The notes under the pieces: generated by a model | The model's database searches: none | Told to the model about the DNA's origin: nothing | What the model saw: only the letters and a program-made list of their open reading frames with translations | Part shown: in pieces, positions 12,347 through 24,783 of the stretch | Numbering within the stretch: position 1 is the first letter of the stretch | Layout of the letters: the number at the start of each line of letters is the position of its first letter | Position numbers and translations under genes: made by a program | Assembly (NCBI GenBank): GCA_963989385.1 | Contig: OZ022514.1 | Location: forward strand, 26,267,222-26,331,221 | Origin: Ctena decussata | Taxonomy: Eukaryota; Mollusca; Bivalvia; Lucinida; Lucinidae | Direction: 5' to 3' | DNA: 64,000 bases

Positions 12347-13937
12347 CTTTCCCTTTTGGTTTCGAGGTTGCGTTTTTGGATATTTTGTATTATTTCCTGA
12401 TTATTGTCTAGCTTTTTTACTTTTCGAAGTAAACAGAAAATTAAATCATTTGAAACTGACTTACAAGTGTAGAGAAAATAACACTTCTTAAATTTATGAA
12501 TTTCAGGTAGTATCTTACTTAAACTTCGAGCGGCGCATAGCATTCGCTATTTTCCGAAGCAAATACCATTGATATTTTAGATCTGTTACCACAGCAACTG
12601 TGGAATGACTACTATACTCAACAACAAAAGAAACGCATAATTTTTACTGTCTCGGTTTGCCTCATAAAATGCAATAATATTTTACTTTTAACTGAGTAAT
12701 GAGATTTGCCTATGTGTACGTGTCCCTAAGGTTTGCAGCATTCTCTTTTTACAGTGCAATTCTTCGAAAAATTATGAAGATTTTGTCAAAAAGGCCCCAA
12801 AAACACTAAATTCTGGGTTACAGTGTCAAAAATTAAATTATAAATACGGTTCTGCCGGACGTGAGTTCAGAATGATGTAACCAACTGGAAAACGGAATAA
12901 AACTTTAAAAAGATTGGCTCTTACACAGTTAAATCGCACATGCAAAAATCTGTATTTTCCAAAGTTTTTTCAAGTTTTTGAAAATCGTCTGAATCATCAA
13001 ACTATTAGAAAAATCTGGTTATTTGGGATTCAAAATGAGTAAGGCTATGGGCAAAGGACCCGTTTGAAAACAAATTTTAGTTTGAAATGGGCACGTATTT
13101 GGCTCACTTCCTGTTTAAGTTACGAAATTTAAAGGCCGATAAAATGTTTTCCTGGAAAAAAAATTGGTTTCGCAATTCGCTAACCGTGGCCTGCCTGTCA
13201 TGATAAAGATACAGTATTATTTTCAGTCAATTTTGCCGAGTTATTTTAATGATCCAGCGCCCAAAAGTTCAATACTTGGCTGCTTTATTGGAAAACCATA
13301 CAGAGTTACTACCCTTTGTTAGCTGTGACCACTTACCCTTTCATTTAACCTGAAATGGAATCCAGCTCCGATTCGGTTTGCTGAAAATTCCACAAAATTT
13401 ACTTTTGCTATCGCAAAAATTGCGTCCTTAACGGGATTTGCATAAAGGGGCATAACTTTGTTTATAACGAGTAACCAATGCTGAAAATTCTTTATTATGT
13501 TTCTAAAACATTGTAACGTCCTAGATAAAGACGGCATCAGTTTTAGAGCCAGGTACAACCCAGCCACAGACAATTAGTCAACTGACCAGTATTTGTGAAT
13601 TTTGAGATTGACCCCTTGGTTGTTTACACTTTCGTTACGCATGGATAAACAAACAAAATTTCAATAATGTAGAGACGAAATGTAATCAATACTTTGACAA
13701 TACCGTTCCTGTTTGGCTAATTTCAGCAGATTTATTTTTTTTTTGGCATAGAAACACACAAAAACAGATATATGTGTTATTTTTACGTTCGAGTTTATTT
13801 TCCACAGCTATTTGCAACATGACGTCTAAATGGCCTCGCTGTGACATCAATATGAAGTGGTTGCTATAATTATGGAGCTGTAATATCGTACATGTCTGCA
13901 AGATCATACTGTGTTTGTCATGCTCAGCCAATTTTTC
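12343..13937. other. No gene seen
   Basis: AT-rich. Short frames on the minus strand (13319-13573, 13686-13931) have no recognisable domain or splice support. Confidence 0.35.
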
Positions 13938-14290
13938 ATAGAGTATCTTACATGAGTGCTCATGTATTATTGAATTTATTAAACGAGTTGGGGGAAAACA
14001 TAAGATGAGAGGTTATGCCGAGCATATAATCGGTTTCCCCCAACGAGTTTGATACATTTAATAATAAAGGAGCCCGAATGAAAGATTCTATTTATCATAT
14101 GACACTAAAATCTTATTTCATTAGCAAATTTGAAACTTACATATACACGCCATGATTCAGCCATTAGAAAACGCGACGTTTTATGGACGTCAATGAAAAC
14201 CGTTACGTAATTTGCATTTTGGTCCACTAGTGGATCATCGTTTTTAATGCATGGCTTTATTCAACTCTCAGATGCGACGCCATAATTATG
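13938..14290 (+). mobile_element. Hairpin-bearing repeat, copy 1
   Basis: Starts GTATCTTACATGAGTGCTCA and contains ACGAGTTGGGGGAAAA and its near-inverse TTTCCCCCAACGAG about 30 bp apart, then ATTTGCATTTTGG and CCACTAGTGGAT. Copies at 53812 and 59935. Confidence 0.7.
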
Positions 14291-15394
14291 ATAAAATAGC
14301 ATTGCAAACAGAATTTCTCTCAACAGATGCCTTCAGATTTTCTCTAACAAAATATATTCTCGAGTTTTTTTTTAATTCTATGTCACTAATGAAAGCAAAC
14401 ATTTAACACAAAGCTTTAACGCTACTGTTCAACATGAACACATTTTAAAGTCTATAACCTTGACCTCAGATAAGCAGCACCCATATGATGTAAATAAGTA
14501 TGAAGCTCCAAATGCATTAGAACTGTAAGCAAAGAAATTTGATTCTGCCTAATGACTCTCTGCCTCATCCATCAGAATTTTTCAGTCATACGTACAGGTA
14601 TTCACAACTCATCCTTCCCATACAGTGTTTTTTCTGTTTTATTTTTTTTGTTTTTTTAAAAAGGACTGATCCTTTGCACATAACCTTAGTCTTCTTCAGA
14701 AGCCTTTTTGATTTGCCTTTTCTAATTAAGGCATTTGCGAATAGTCTAGTCATCCAGTCTGGGCCTTATGTTCCTCAGCATGGGTTTGACTTCCAGCTTT
14801 AAGACTTTGAATTTTTCATGTATTTTAATGTAAAAAGTTTTGTTTTAGGCACTGAAATCATTTTTGAAATCAACTTTGCATGCCAGTTTGAAGACTTTTC
14901 ATCCTGTCCACATAGACTCTGGCTTTTTAAGGAGACTTTCACGTTTAAGCTTTTGCATTTAATATCAGTTCTGTTCAGAGTCATTAATGATTAAGCCTTT
15001 CCACAGAAACTCATTCTTGTTGACAAGCCTTTCTTGATTCTTCCTTTGAATCGTCATTAATATTTTCCACAGAATATATATCTAGTCGAGAGGTATTTGA
15101 TGATTCATCATTTCCACTGTCGTATTTGACCTTTAAATGCAAATAGTCTCTTTATTGGGTTCCATAATACTGTAATGCAACAATACAGTGAAACTGATGT
15201 ATCAGCTAAGAAAATACCCGGGTTTACAAAAGTGACTATATAACGGGACCAAAATCAACAACAACAACAAAAACCCCCACAAAAAACAACAACAAAAAAA
15301 ATGAAAGCGAACACAGAGTGCTTTCTAAATAGTATAGAATAAATGTCTTTAAGCAGTCTTTACTGAAAAATAATTCCAACAGAATATCAGTTGT
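14291..15394. other. No gene seen
   Basis: AT-rich, with an AAC/CAAAAA-rich simple stretch around 15255-15300 and scattered remnants of the minisatellite that follows. Confidence 0.3.
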
Positions 15395-15725
15395 GGCAAG
15401 ATATATCTACACGTTTGATCTTTTCCATACACTATCAGTCGTGCTAAGAGCTATTTCATGAATCATCCTTTCCACAGAATAGCAGTCGTAACAAAAGATA
15501 CTTCATGATTCATTCTTTCCATAGATTATCAGCCGTGCCAAGAGGCACTTCATGATTCATCCTTTCCACAGACTATCAATCATACCACTTTAACTGACAA
15601 GAAGTATTTTATGATTTATCCTTTCCGCAGAATATCAGTCACCCACACAAGTATTTCATGATTCATCCCTTCCATAGAAGATCAGTCGTTCCAAGAGATT
15701 ATTCATGATTCATTCTTTCAACAGA
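15395..15725. repeat. ~47-bp minisatellite
   Basis: CATGATTCATCCTTTCCACA-type units at 15457, 15504, 15551, 15610, 15657 and 15703 (46-59 bp apart). Weaker copies extend left toward 15050. Confidence 0.7.
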
Positions 15726-17061
15726 ACCTAAGACTAGCTGGAAACCATCCACGAAGCAATCGAACTAATCTTGAATGTAAGACACACCGTCTGGCATAAT
15801 CCTGAAATAACCAAGCAGACACACAATGTTGAATCAACATTGACTCAACGTTGATTCAACGTCATGACAGCACTGAATCAACGTTGTGTGCCCAGTGTGA
15901 GGAGAAAAAATAACTTTATCTTTTTTAAACGTGATATCATGTATGTCATTCAAATAATATGTGTTCGACAGCAAAAAAATGCATAGTTGCGCCCCTGCGT
16001 TTTCCCGCATCAAAAACAGCAATATTGTACTTTTACGTTACTAATAAATAGAGTTCCAATGCAATATTATTGGTTATGCAGTGTTTTCTTGTCAGCCTCA
16101 GTTTGGTCGAAAACAGGATTCTGATTTTTGTCAACAAATTAGCATATTCGTTGTGAAAAAAAATCCTGATGCTTTATAATTTATCAGAATCTTCATATCC
16201 TAAATTCCAAAAAATATTGGGTCAGACAGGTCTAAGTGTGCAAACCCGATCAGAGGATTCCTACAAGGGCAGACACTCTTTTCCATTTCATCTGCATCTT
16301 TTGGGCGCACTACTATTTTGTTAAACCAAACTTATATTTAGGAAAGTTACGGTAAATGTATTAGTGTTCCCGATGATTAGATTTTTACGGAATTCTTAAT
16401 CAAGAAAAAATGACAGACCTTATACTTATTATAAAAACAACAACAAAAAAAAAAGCAATCGCTACGCAGAAATTTAAACCTTCTGATGCCTTTTTGTAGT
16501 CTTAAGCGATGCCAAATTATAAGAACTTTTACGGTAAGTATTGCAAATGGACAAACACGGACAGAAATTATACTTATTATCAAAACTTTTCACCTGAAGT
16601 ATTAAAACTGTGCATACTAATCTTCAGTAATGCATTTTTTAAAGATTTTTACAGTTTTTTTTAAAAATCGAGAAAAAATAAGCACATAAATTTTACTTGT
16701 TAACGAAGAATTTGCCATTGCAAAATCAACACTATGCACACTAGGCTTAATACTGAAAGTGCCAAACACGAAATAGTCGAATTTTCAAACAGCATACAAT
16801 TAGAGCCAGATGAAACTGTTCACAATGAATAAGCTCAGCTTGTTCCACATTAAGTGTCTTTCTGTTCTCTAGTCTTTGACTACTCAGCTTAGATAAAACA
16901 TTTTTATATAAATTTTTCAGACGTAAATTTTGTCGTCTGCTTTTCGCCACTTTAAGGGTTAAGTCCCGCAGGTTGTCATTATTGAAACCCTTAATTATAG
17001 ACTTTCCCTTTATATTCTTTCAATTAATTTAATGCATGAAAAGGTTTTGCCAAAAACGGAC
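15726..17061. other. No gene seen; short palindrome
   Basis: 15815-15890 has repeated inverted GTTGATTCAACG words. The rest is AT-rich. I looked here for a further CS-alpha-beta exon on the minus strand and saw none. Confidence 0.35.
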
Positions 17062-17176
17062 TTACTTTACTGCGCAATAACAAACTGATGAGAAGCATTG
17101 CCCAAGTTTACGTCCATGCCCCTGACAATGATAATTACACCGTTCCTCGTGTTCCGGGCATCCGTGAACAGTGGAA
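17062..17176 (-). CDS. Exon 5: CS-alpha-beta (defensin-like) module 2, terminal
   Basis: The acceptor TTTGTAG precedes 17176. One base completes the Asp codon split from exon 4, then 37 codons run to TAA at 17064-17062. Six cysteines at residues 161, 168, 172, 182, 187 and 189 give C-x6-C-x3-C-x9-C-x4-C-x-C, the classical invertebrate defensin spacing, with a G-x-C gamma-core. His and Arg residues make it cationic. The stop codon lies inside a GTAAGT that would itself be a good donor (17065-17060), at the position homologous to the exon 4 donor. The gene may therefore continue into an unseen further module. I see no AATAAA just downstream. Confidence 0.66.
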
Positions 17177-17330
17177 CTACAAATAAGAACATGACCAGTA
17201 TAAATTTCACAAAAAGCTTGGTCTACGCTTATCGACCATTAATGATTGATGCTTATCAATTATATCATTGCAACCACAGAAATATAGGCTAAATCAACTT
17301 TTTATTTGTATCTCATAAGTCGACACTAAA

Positions 17331-17433
17331 ATCTCCACTGGTCGATTCCAAGCACAGGTCGGTTGTGGGTTTCATACCACTTCTCTTTTATTGTCAGCCA
17401 AATGCCGTTAAACCACAAGTTATTCATTCATAT
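17331..17433 (+). mobile_element. SINE fragment
   Basis: B-box-like GGGTTTCATACC and an AATGCCGTTAAACC segment ending in ATTCATTCAT, laid out like the 3' part of the SINE at 158-325. Confidence 0.4.
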
Positions 17434-18587
17434 GTACCTTGTGCTACATTTTGACGCCTTGTGATACCATATGCAATTCTACAGTGCTTAAGATGACCAT
17501 TCCTGACGTCTATGCGAATAGCGCTCACGACATACATGTATATGCAAACAGATTCTTTGTTGTTGAAGCTCTCTTCTATATAAAGGTCACGTTAGGTCAA
17601 CCGGAGCATAAGAGTTAAGTTCAATTGTGGATGACAAATGGTTGTACTTTCGCTTCGGAGCCAATGGGCGTAGACAATGAGCCTAGGCTACCCAGCAACA
17701 TGCGCACAAGGAAGGCCCAGCATGCTCATGTACACAGTACAGGCTCAGCGTCTTTTCTTTTATCTATACATATTTGTATTATCACAAGATTTAATTTGTA
17801 CTGAGCCCGCGACTGGAGACATAGCAATATATGTACTGATTTTATTATATGAGAATGATTTTATTCCCAAGTTTTATGCATTTTGTTCCCACAAAGTTTT
17901 TGTTTATGCATACGATACATTATTTTGTTCCCTCAAAATATTTTTTATCCTCACAAATAACTTTTTTGTTCTCACACAATAATAGTTGTTAATTCATTAA
18001 ATACTATGCTATGGGATTAGTAGCCGAACACCTTACCCCACCCACTGGATGCAGTGAGTGGTGGGGAAAAATGTCAACATATTTTTTTTTTTTTACAAAA
18101 GCAGAATACACAATATTGCAAAATTCTACAACTAAATGATGTTGGTTTGATCTTGTATTATTAGAAATTCAGACAAGACCACAATGGAAAAGTATAAAAA
18201 AGACTTCTCTTTTAAGGTCTGCCAGGTCCAACGGAATATGCATCGACATAACGCGATATTGTTGTAATGTTTTGTTGAAATGGAGTTAGTAATGCATAGG
18301 TTATTGCCCTTAATATAATATTAAAAAAGTTGAGTGATAACTAGGTAATAAACAGAAATTCATAAAATTTTAAACAGATATATGTATCACCAGAATGCAA
18401 TAGTGCATAAGCACGTTTTGTCAAGCTGGCATCACTGATGCATGAGAAATTGCCCTTCAATTGTTTTACACTCCACAAAGTAAACCAAAACTGAGATAGT
18501 TGTTTACAAAGTTGCATGAAACTTAATATAAATAGTATGACGATAAGGTGGTGAACACCGATTTACGTTCTACAAGATTTCTACATC

Positions 18588-18660
18588 CTACGGGAATCGA
18601 AGCAGGAACGGGGACCGATCGATCAGTAGGCCAGTGCTTAGCCTACAGAGCTACCGGGGC
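18588..18660 (-). mobile_element. tRNA-like SINE head
   Basis: The minus strand reads GCCCCGGTAGCTCTGTAGGC, then CTGGCCTACTGAT, then a TTCGATTCCC B-box. Same family as 2264-2336. Confidence 0.6.
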
Positions 18661-18848
18661 TACTGAATAATGCACGACTTATTTCCAAAGTAGTGATATA
18701 AGATTGGTAATAAGGTCGTAACTAAGTAATGGAAAGAAATAAAATTTATGAAATTGAAAGTCAAAACAAGACGAAGCCATTTTGGCGGGAGATAAGACTC
18801 AGTCAATTGGCATGTTTTCTCTGGTCCATGCATAGCACTGAGCATCTG

Positions 18849-19113
18849 GGGTCGTTTTTATAAAATGACTTAAAATCTAAAAAAGTTCCTTCAAGAGCAG
18901 AGAATACATACAGAAGTAGGAACATGGGCCAGACTACGTAGTTTCGGCTAATAAAGCCTCATCAGTGACCCTGACAATATCTGGTGACGAATACTTTCAG
19001 ACTGTTCCTCCAGGGCAAATTTTATAGTTGTAGGGAATCTCTACACGTATCATATAAATTCGGCCTTAGAAAAAGCATAGCAACTACTTAAGTCGTTTTA
19101 TAAATATGGCCTT
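18849..19113. mobile_element. MITE interrupted by a hammerhead repeat
   Basis: Its ends (TTTTTATAAAATGACTTAA and AAGTCGTTTTATAAATATGG) match the foldback MITE at 11887-12105. The middle of the left arm is replaced by the hammerhead-bearing repeat at about 18879-18990. Confidence 0.65.
18926..18971 (-). ncRNA. Type I hammerhead ribozyme in intron 4 (sense)
   Basis: Read on the minus strand: stem I GGGTCA/TGGCCC, core CTGATGA (18965-18959), stem II GGC...GCC, GAA, stem III ACTACGTAGT with a four-base loop, and cleavage after C18932. All core bases are intact. It belongs to a repeat (about 18879-18990) that interrupts a MITE. It lies between the two CS-alpha-beta exons in the transcribed orientation. 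Confidence 0.75.
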
Positions 19114-19144
19114 TGTTTCATAACTACATAAAACAAATACTTAC

Positions 19145-19268
19145 TCTAAAGAACATTTGCATTCATCTGTTATTTCTACACAATACCCATGGGTTCGGCC
19201 AAGCTTTTTGCATTTCAGTTTACACTCTGGCGTCTTACACATTCTCGACTCAGCGATGTCCGACGGAT
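19145..19268 (-). CDS. Exon 4: CS-alpha-beta (defensin-like) module 1
   Basis: The acceptor ATTTTAG precedes 19268 and the donor GTAAGT starts at 19144. The 124-nt exon enters in phase 1 and leaves in phase 2. It encodes residues 114-154 with six cysteines at 124, 129, 133, 143, 150 and 152: C-x4-C-x3-C-x9-C-x6-C-x-C. CxxxC, G-x-C and C-x-C are the signature of the cysteine-stabilised alpha-beta fold shared by arthropod and molluscan defensins and related peptides. The module is lysine-rich between C2 and C4. No signal peptide lies in this exon, so it must be joined to an upstream secretory exon. Activity cannot be read from the sequence. Confidence 0.68.
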
Positions 19269-20639
19269 CTAAAATAAGGAATTCAGTACATGTATGTGTA
19301 AAACCATGCATGCTGCGTTGTTACAAAACCTGCATAATGCGTCCCTATAAAGCCTGCAGATTGCGTTATAATTAAACCTTATAAATATGTTGTTTAAAAA
19401 AACAGCAAGATGCGCACAACCTGCATAGATACATGTTATAAAACCTGCGTAATGCGTCGTAGGGGAAAATGGGGCAGATGGACACCTTAAGTATTTTCGG
19501 GGCCACAAACTAAAGAAAAATAGCTAAAATAAAAGATTATCCTTACTGTAGGGCATGACATCATAGCATCTCTATATGAGTAAAAACATTTCTATTTATT
19601 TCCGGTTTTAACTGACGCAAACCTGATACAGGTTACCCAATCTTACCATTTAAACCACCGTGTTGGGGCGACTGGACACCCTCGACATAACGGTATAATT
19701 CAGGATAATACAGAGACCACAATGCAGTCTAGGTAGATTTTGACCTCTGTTTTTCAGTTTAAAAGGTGTTATTGTATGTTATTCAAATATGCTATTTGGT
19801 TTCTATGGCGACTGTAAATCCACGTGCTAGACTTCTTCCGCGTATTCAGTTATGCATATATACCTTACCTGTTGGCCGTAGGGTTCTTTAAGCAGGGCGA
19901 GGAATCACGTGACTTACCTCGCTTATTTTGTACCTGTATTCGGGCAGAACCGGTAAGAAAATGGTTTATTACTTCCTTAATATACAATGAATTTTCTTGC
20001 GGTTAAATGCATATACCTTGTCTCTATTCGCAGCAAACAAGAATCGGGCGTTTCTATGCTATGCGCTGTAGTTTTCCCCTGGAAAAATACATTGTGCATG
20101 GAAACGGCTTTTAACTCATTGCTTGCTGCAAGGTATCTGCACTTTACCGCATGAAAATTCATTGAGTATTAAAGAAATTATTGTCAATTTTCTCATCCAT
20201 TCTGTCCGAATATATGTACAATATATCAAGTAATTCTCCACCGTGTTACACCTGCTTTCCAACTGCATGTAAAATATCAGATATAAGGAAAACAGGCACT
20301 TAAATACACCTTCATATCTAACAAGGTACTATCTGGACATAATATCAAAATTTTCCAGAAGTGATACCGGTCCTTAAGTCAACATGTGCGAAATAACGTT
20401 CAGACATTCGTAATTACGTTCATTGTCCCTCAGACCTTCCAGTCGTTTACATGAGCTTTACGACATTTATACGAGTTTTTACAGGAGATACTCTTGCAGC
20501 TATGTCTGCATTTGTATAACATACATGTATTCAATATAATAGTGGTCAAAGTCAAATCTCAAGGCAAGGGTGGAGCTACCTTGACGCAAATTCGCAGTTT
20601 TGTGAAACTGTCAAAAATTCAACACTCACCTGCGTATAT
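19269..20639. other. Start of intron 3, no exon seen
   Basis: 19310-19460 has repeated CCTGCATAATGCG-like words. The rest is AT-rich. Confidence 0.35.
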
Positions 20640-21350
20640 GCATGCTGTAATTTGTGTAAAAGGGGGGGGGGGTCTCCATAAGGGTCATTTTCTGGTTACA
20701 AATGGATTTGCACCAAATCTCACCAATCTCTACTTGTAAGTGATGGCTTTCATATACTGAAATACTGATCTCATCGAAAGCGCATTTTGAGTGCGGCGCA
20801 GTGTCAAAGTGGATGGGGTAATTCCACCCCATATCTTACCATGTACCGTTTTTTTCAATTATCTCAATAAGTAATAACGACAGATTTACCATTATGATTT
20901 GAAATAATACAGGCATATATGCTAATTAACTGGGTTATTTAACTACCATTGTTTCTTACCAATACCAATATATGAGCTTATAAGTGGTAACAGGAATTTT
21001 ACTTGTTTTTGCTTCTCCAACTTTACGAAAAACCACAATTTTTCTTTATTTGTCCAGATATACACAGGAAATTTTGTAATTATATTGACATGATAGTATG
21101 TATTGCATAATTATGAGAAAATTATCCTAGGCTTATCAATGCCAGAATTATCTGCCCTTGATTCAAGAAAATATAAGTAATTCAACCTAAAATGAAAGAC
21201 CGAAATTTCACACTGGTAGGTTTATTTTTGATGACTCTTTTGCTCATGTTTCTAATATTATACTGACTGCTAAGCTTTAAATTCCATATAGTGCCCGTGA
21301 TATCACACAAGAACTTTAACTGGACAGCAGAGCTCATCCTGTTAGGAGCT
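20640..21350 (+). repeat. Dispersed repeat, forward copy
   Basis: Matches the reverse complement of 36330-37010 over most of its length (for example GTGGTAACAGGAATTTTACT and TCATCGAAAG blocks). A second partial direct copy follows at about 21348-21735. Confidence 0.65.
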
Positions 21351-21699
21351 TATATATGGTAACAGGAATTTTACTTATTTTCGATTCTCCAACTTTATGA
21401 AAAAACTATTTTTTTTCATTATTTGTCCAGATATATAAAGGAAACTTTGTAATTATATTGAAATGATAGTGTACATTGCAGAATTATGAGAAAACTATCC
21501 TAGCCATATCAAAACATGAATTATCTGCCCTTGATTCAAGAAAATAAAAGTAATTTAGTTGAAAATGTAAGACAGAAATTCTACACTAGAAGGTATATTT
21601 TTGATGACATTTTTGCTCATGTTTTTAACATTATGCTGATTGTTGAGCTTTCAATTCCATATAGTGCCCGTGATATTACACAAGAACTGTATCTGAAAA

Positions 21700-22910
21700 G
21701 CAGAGCTCGTCCTCGCCACTTAATTACATAACATTCGAGATGTTATTTCCCGACCAAAAGTTTGATTTATGGATTTTAGTTACTGATCTATCAAATGGTG
21801 TTGAATAACTTAGTTTAGAATTTACAAGTCTCACTGAAAACTAACGACAGAGATAGTGTACAGGACCCTCCTGCCCAACACACGCAATAATTTGTATATA
21901 TCTGACAGTGATCATCCTAATGTTACATAGAAACTGTCTGAAGACACTCCTAAAACTCAGGTGACAAGACAGGATAAGAGAGTCCTGAAGAGAGGCAGGG
22001 ATGCAAAGCATATATACCCTTTTTGAAACTGGCTCAGCTAAGATGGGTTGGCCAAGTCACCAGAACAAATGCAGATATGAAAAAAAATTCACAGACGCTG
22101 TTGGAGATATGTTTACCAAAGAAAATATTCCAGGGAGAGCTTTGGTGGGAAAATGTTCATAAAGTTGCCAGAAGAAATGTTACAAGAACACCCTTAAAGA
22201 AGAGAATCTGTGAAGTTAAGCAAAGGCATAACAAGAGCTTCGCTAGCGGTGAATAATACACCCGTTAAGTTGAGAAATGTCAAAGCCAAACAAGGGAGAT
22301 AATTCATAAACCAAGTAAACTAGAGTTACCATTCTTGAGCTAATATAAACCTTGACAATATGCACAACACCATTAAGTTGTTTAAAACATTTTGAACTAT
22401 TAAGGAGCTACGAAATAAACAGGAAATTTATGCAAGGGCACATAATTTAGGGATTAAGTAAGCCAGAGTTGTGGTTGTTGCTCAGAATACATTGCCTCAT
22501 TATATACATATTCCTAGAAAGTTTGAATACAATATTTCAAAGGGTTAAGGAGTTATGGAGTGAATCGGAATAGAATAAACAGCAAATCAAAGGGAAGTTA
22601 CTCCAAAATTAAGTAAGGGGGAGAAATCATTCTTATGTGCGACATATTGTCTTGTAATCATGCAGACCACCATAAAGTTTTATTAAATATTTCATAGCTA
22701 TGGTATGCACAAGGTAAGTATCACAAAAATAGCCTAAAATACTAATCAAAGGGAAGTAACTCTTAAATTAAGTAAGGAAAATTTAAATTTCTAAGTAAGG
22801 TATTCAATACCATTCGATATATCAGAAACTAAAATCCATAAAATCCATAAATCAAACTTTTGGTCGGAAAATGATATCTTGAATGTGATGTAATTAAGTG
22901 GCATATAACA
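21700..22910. repeat. Inverted ~105-bp ends around a LINE fossil
   Basis: GACCAAAAGTTTGATTTATGG near 21751 and its inverse near 22850 mark two arms (21709-21810 and 22797-22910). Between them lie a LINE remnant and four degenerate 150-160-bp units with CAAAGGGAAGTAACTC-like words (about 22285, 22433, 22584, 22744). Confidence 0.55.
21955..22256 (+). pseudogene. Non-LTR retrotransposon C-terminal remnant
   Basis: The frame from 22023 reads LAQLRWVGQVTRTNADMKK and GELWW. These are the end-of-reverse-transcriptase motifs (LRW-GHV-RM, GEL) common to CR1/jockey-like LINEs. Upstream DKRVLKR fits the same protein. The rest of the element is gone. Confidence 0.65.
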
Positions 22911-24166
22911 GGACAGTGGGAACGCGTATCCATGGCGGAGTGATATTTTTATACAGATAGCAACGAAATAACGTTCGAAATTTCTCAGACTCAGATTCAA
23001 TCGACGAACGTGTCGCAATTTCAGTGATGCTTTGTCGGCGAATCAAGCTCCACAAAGCCGAAAATAAGATATGGTTTTATTCCTTACATCTTAATTTAAT
23101 TCTCTATGCCTTTAAGAGCAGAGCTAAACACCGAGATATTCTGCAATCGAACGTTTTACGTGATCATGTAAAGACGACTCTTATCCGCCAACTTCAACAG
23201 CAATTTTCAAAATAAATCGACTTTCTCCCGTCGGCGGACATATGCCATGAAAAACCATGGTGTCTGCCCTTTCTCCTTTATAAAAATTAAGTAATTCGGT
23301 GTTTGGGACAATTTCCTTTGCAAAATAATGTTTAGGTACCCTATTTCATTTTCTCAAATTAATGGCGGATTTTTTACCTGATCGATAGACAGCAAAATAA
23401 TCTGTAATAAATTTAAACATTACCGAAATGTTCTTGAATCCTGAAATCCGACACACGAAGAGGAACGCATCTAGTAATTCAACATACAACAATATTTTTT
23501 TCTGTACTTTCTTCAGAATGATTGGGAAAAGAATTCTGATCAGTAGCCTACACCATACTGTAAACAAATCGATCGATTTATGACAGTTGTGACGCAATTA
23601 CAGAACTGTGTCAACTGTTTCAAACTTCGCATTTACTTGCTTATAAGTTATTAAGACCGGTACATTGTGGTCACAATCAGAGGAACTGCTAGAAAAAAAT
23701 ATTTTTGCCATCCAATTAATCCTGCACGTGCCAATATTTCAAAGCCTCTCCTGCAACTCACACGATCACCTTACCCAACTTAAGGCCCCTCCCCCCCCTT
23801 CTTCCTCCACCGTCAGTGGCGGATCCAGAGGGGGTTCGGGGGTTCAAACGAACCCCCTTCTCAGCCCAAATTATTTTATTTTCATGTGGAATTTCAGGAA
23901 AAATTGGTCAAACTGCATAAATCGAACCCCCTTTCAGATAGTTTGAACCCCCTATCCAAAATTCCTGGATCCGCCCCATAGTCTTGACTTGTAGAAGGAC
24001 AAACAGCATTATGCAACATTCCACATAAAGTGCAGGGTCCATCAGTTAGCAGGGCATGCCCCATTCATTATTTTGTGCACTTATAATGATATAAAAACGC
24101 TTGCTAGCATAATAAAGTCCTAAATATTTGGCCAATAAAATCCTCTGTGAAAATGCTTTTTAATAG
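22911..24166. other. Intronic, no exon; one MITE inside
   Basis: No coding exon recognised. A MITE lies at 23814-23975 (separate entry). Confidence 0.4.
23814..23975. mobile_element. Short MITE
   Basis: Terminal inverted repeat GTGGCGGATCCAG / CTGGATCCGCCCC with inner GGGTTC/GAACCC stretches, about 160 bp. Confidence 0.7.
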
Positions 24167-24196
24167 GTTGGTGTGTGTGTGTGTGTGTGTTTGGGG
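24167..24196. repeat. (GT)n microsatellite
   Basis: A GT tract followed by G-rich sequence. Confidence 0.9.
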
Positions 24197-24783
24197 GGTG
24201 GGGATAGACAAGAAGGGGCTACCTCTCATTCAACTGCACTAAACGGCATCCCTTAACAGTCATGACTCATCATTTAATGTCTGTCATCAAGCTTTTCTCT
24301 CTAGTAACTTAATAACTGATTAGTAATTACAAGTTTCTTGGCTTTGGTCAGAAGCTGCAAACATTTAAGATGGATTAAATTAATCAGGAAATATATATAT
24401 TTTTTTATTTTTCAGTTTATGGTATCATTTCTATTAATATAACTTCAATATGAGCCTTTTAATTTTCTTTATGAGATTTAAGCTAAAACATAACTTTTGG
24501 CATTTAATTCTATAGAATATGTATTTCTTCATGCCCCTTTCCCCTCCTCCCGTCTCAGCCACAGGCCAATCATAAAAAGTATTTTGTTTGCAGTTGCCTA
24601 TTAACTAGGATTTTTGGAGAGTACTTAGGTAGGTAGGCTTTCTTTTTAATCCCTGCAAACTATGAAAACAACAAAAACAAATAATACTTCTACAAAAAAT
24701 GTCTCACACAGTTACAGTAATTACCCATAATACTAAGATAACAGCATCCTACATTTTGAACATATCTATATCACCCACAAATG

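Larger units (their letters stand above)
17177..19144 (-). other. Intron 4 of the minus-strand gene
   Basis: GT-AG intron of 1,968 bp between the two CS-alpha-beta exons. It holds a SINE fragment (17331-17433), a tRNA-like SINE head (18588-18660) and a MITE (18849-19113) into which a hammerhead-bearing repeat has inserted. I see no further exon in it. Confidence 0.55.

Noticed and set aside
12306..12491. Frame starting with alternating Cys-Val
   Set aside because: Translation of a (TG)n microsatellite.
15395..15725. CRISPR-like array
   Set aside because: The ~47-bp units are degenerate throughout, with no constant-repeat/unique-spacer pattern, in an animal genome.
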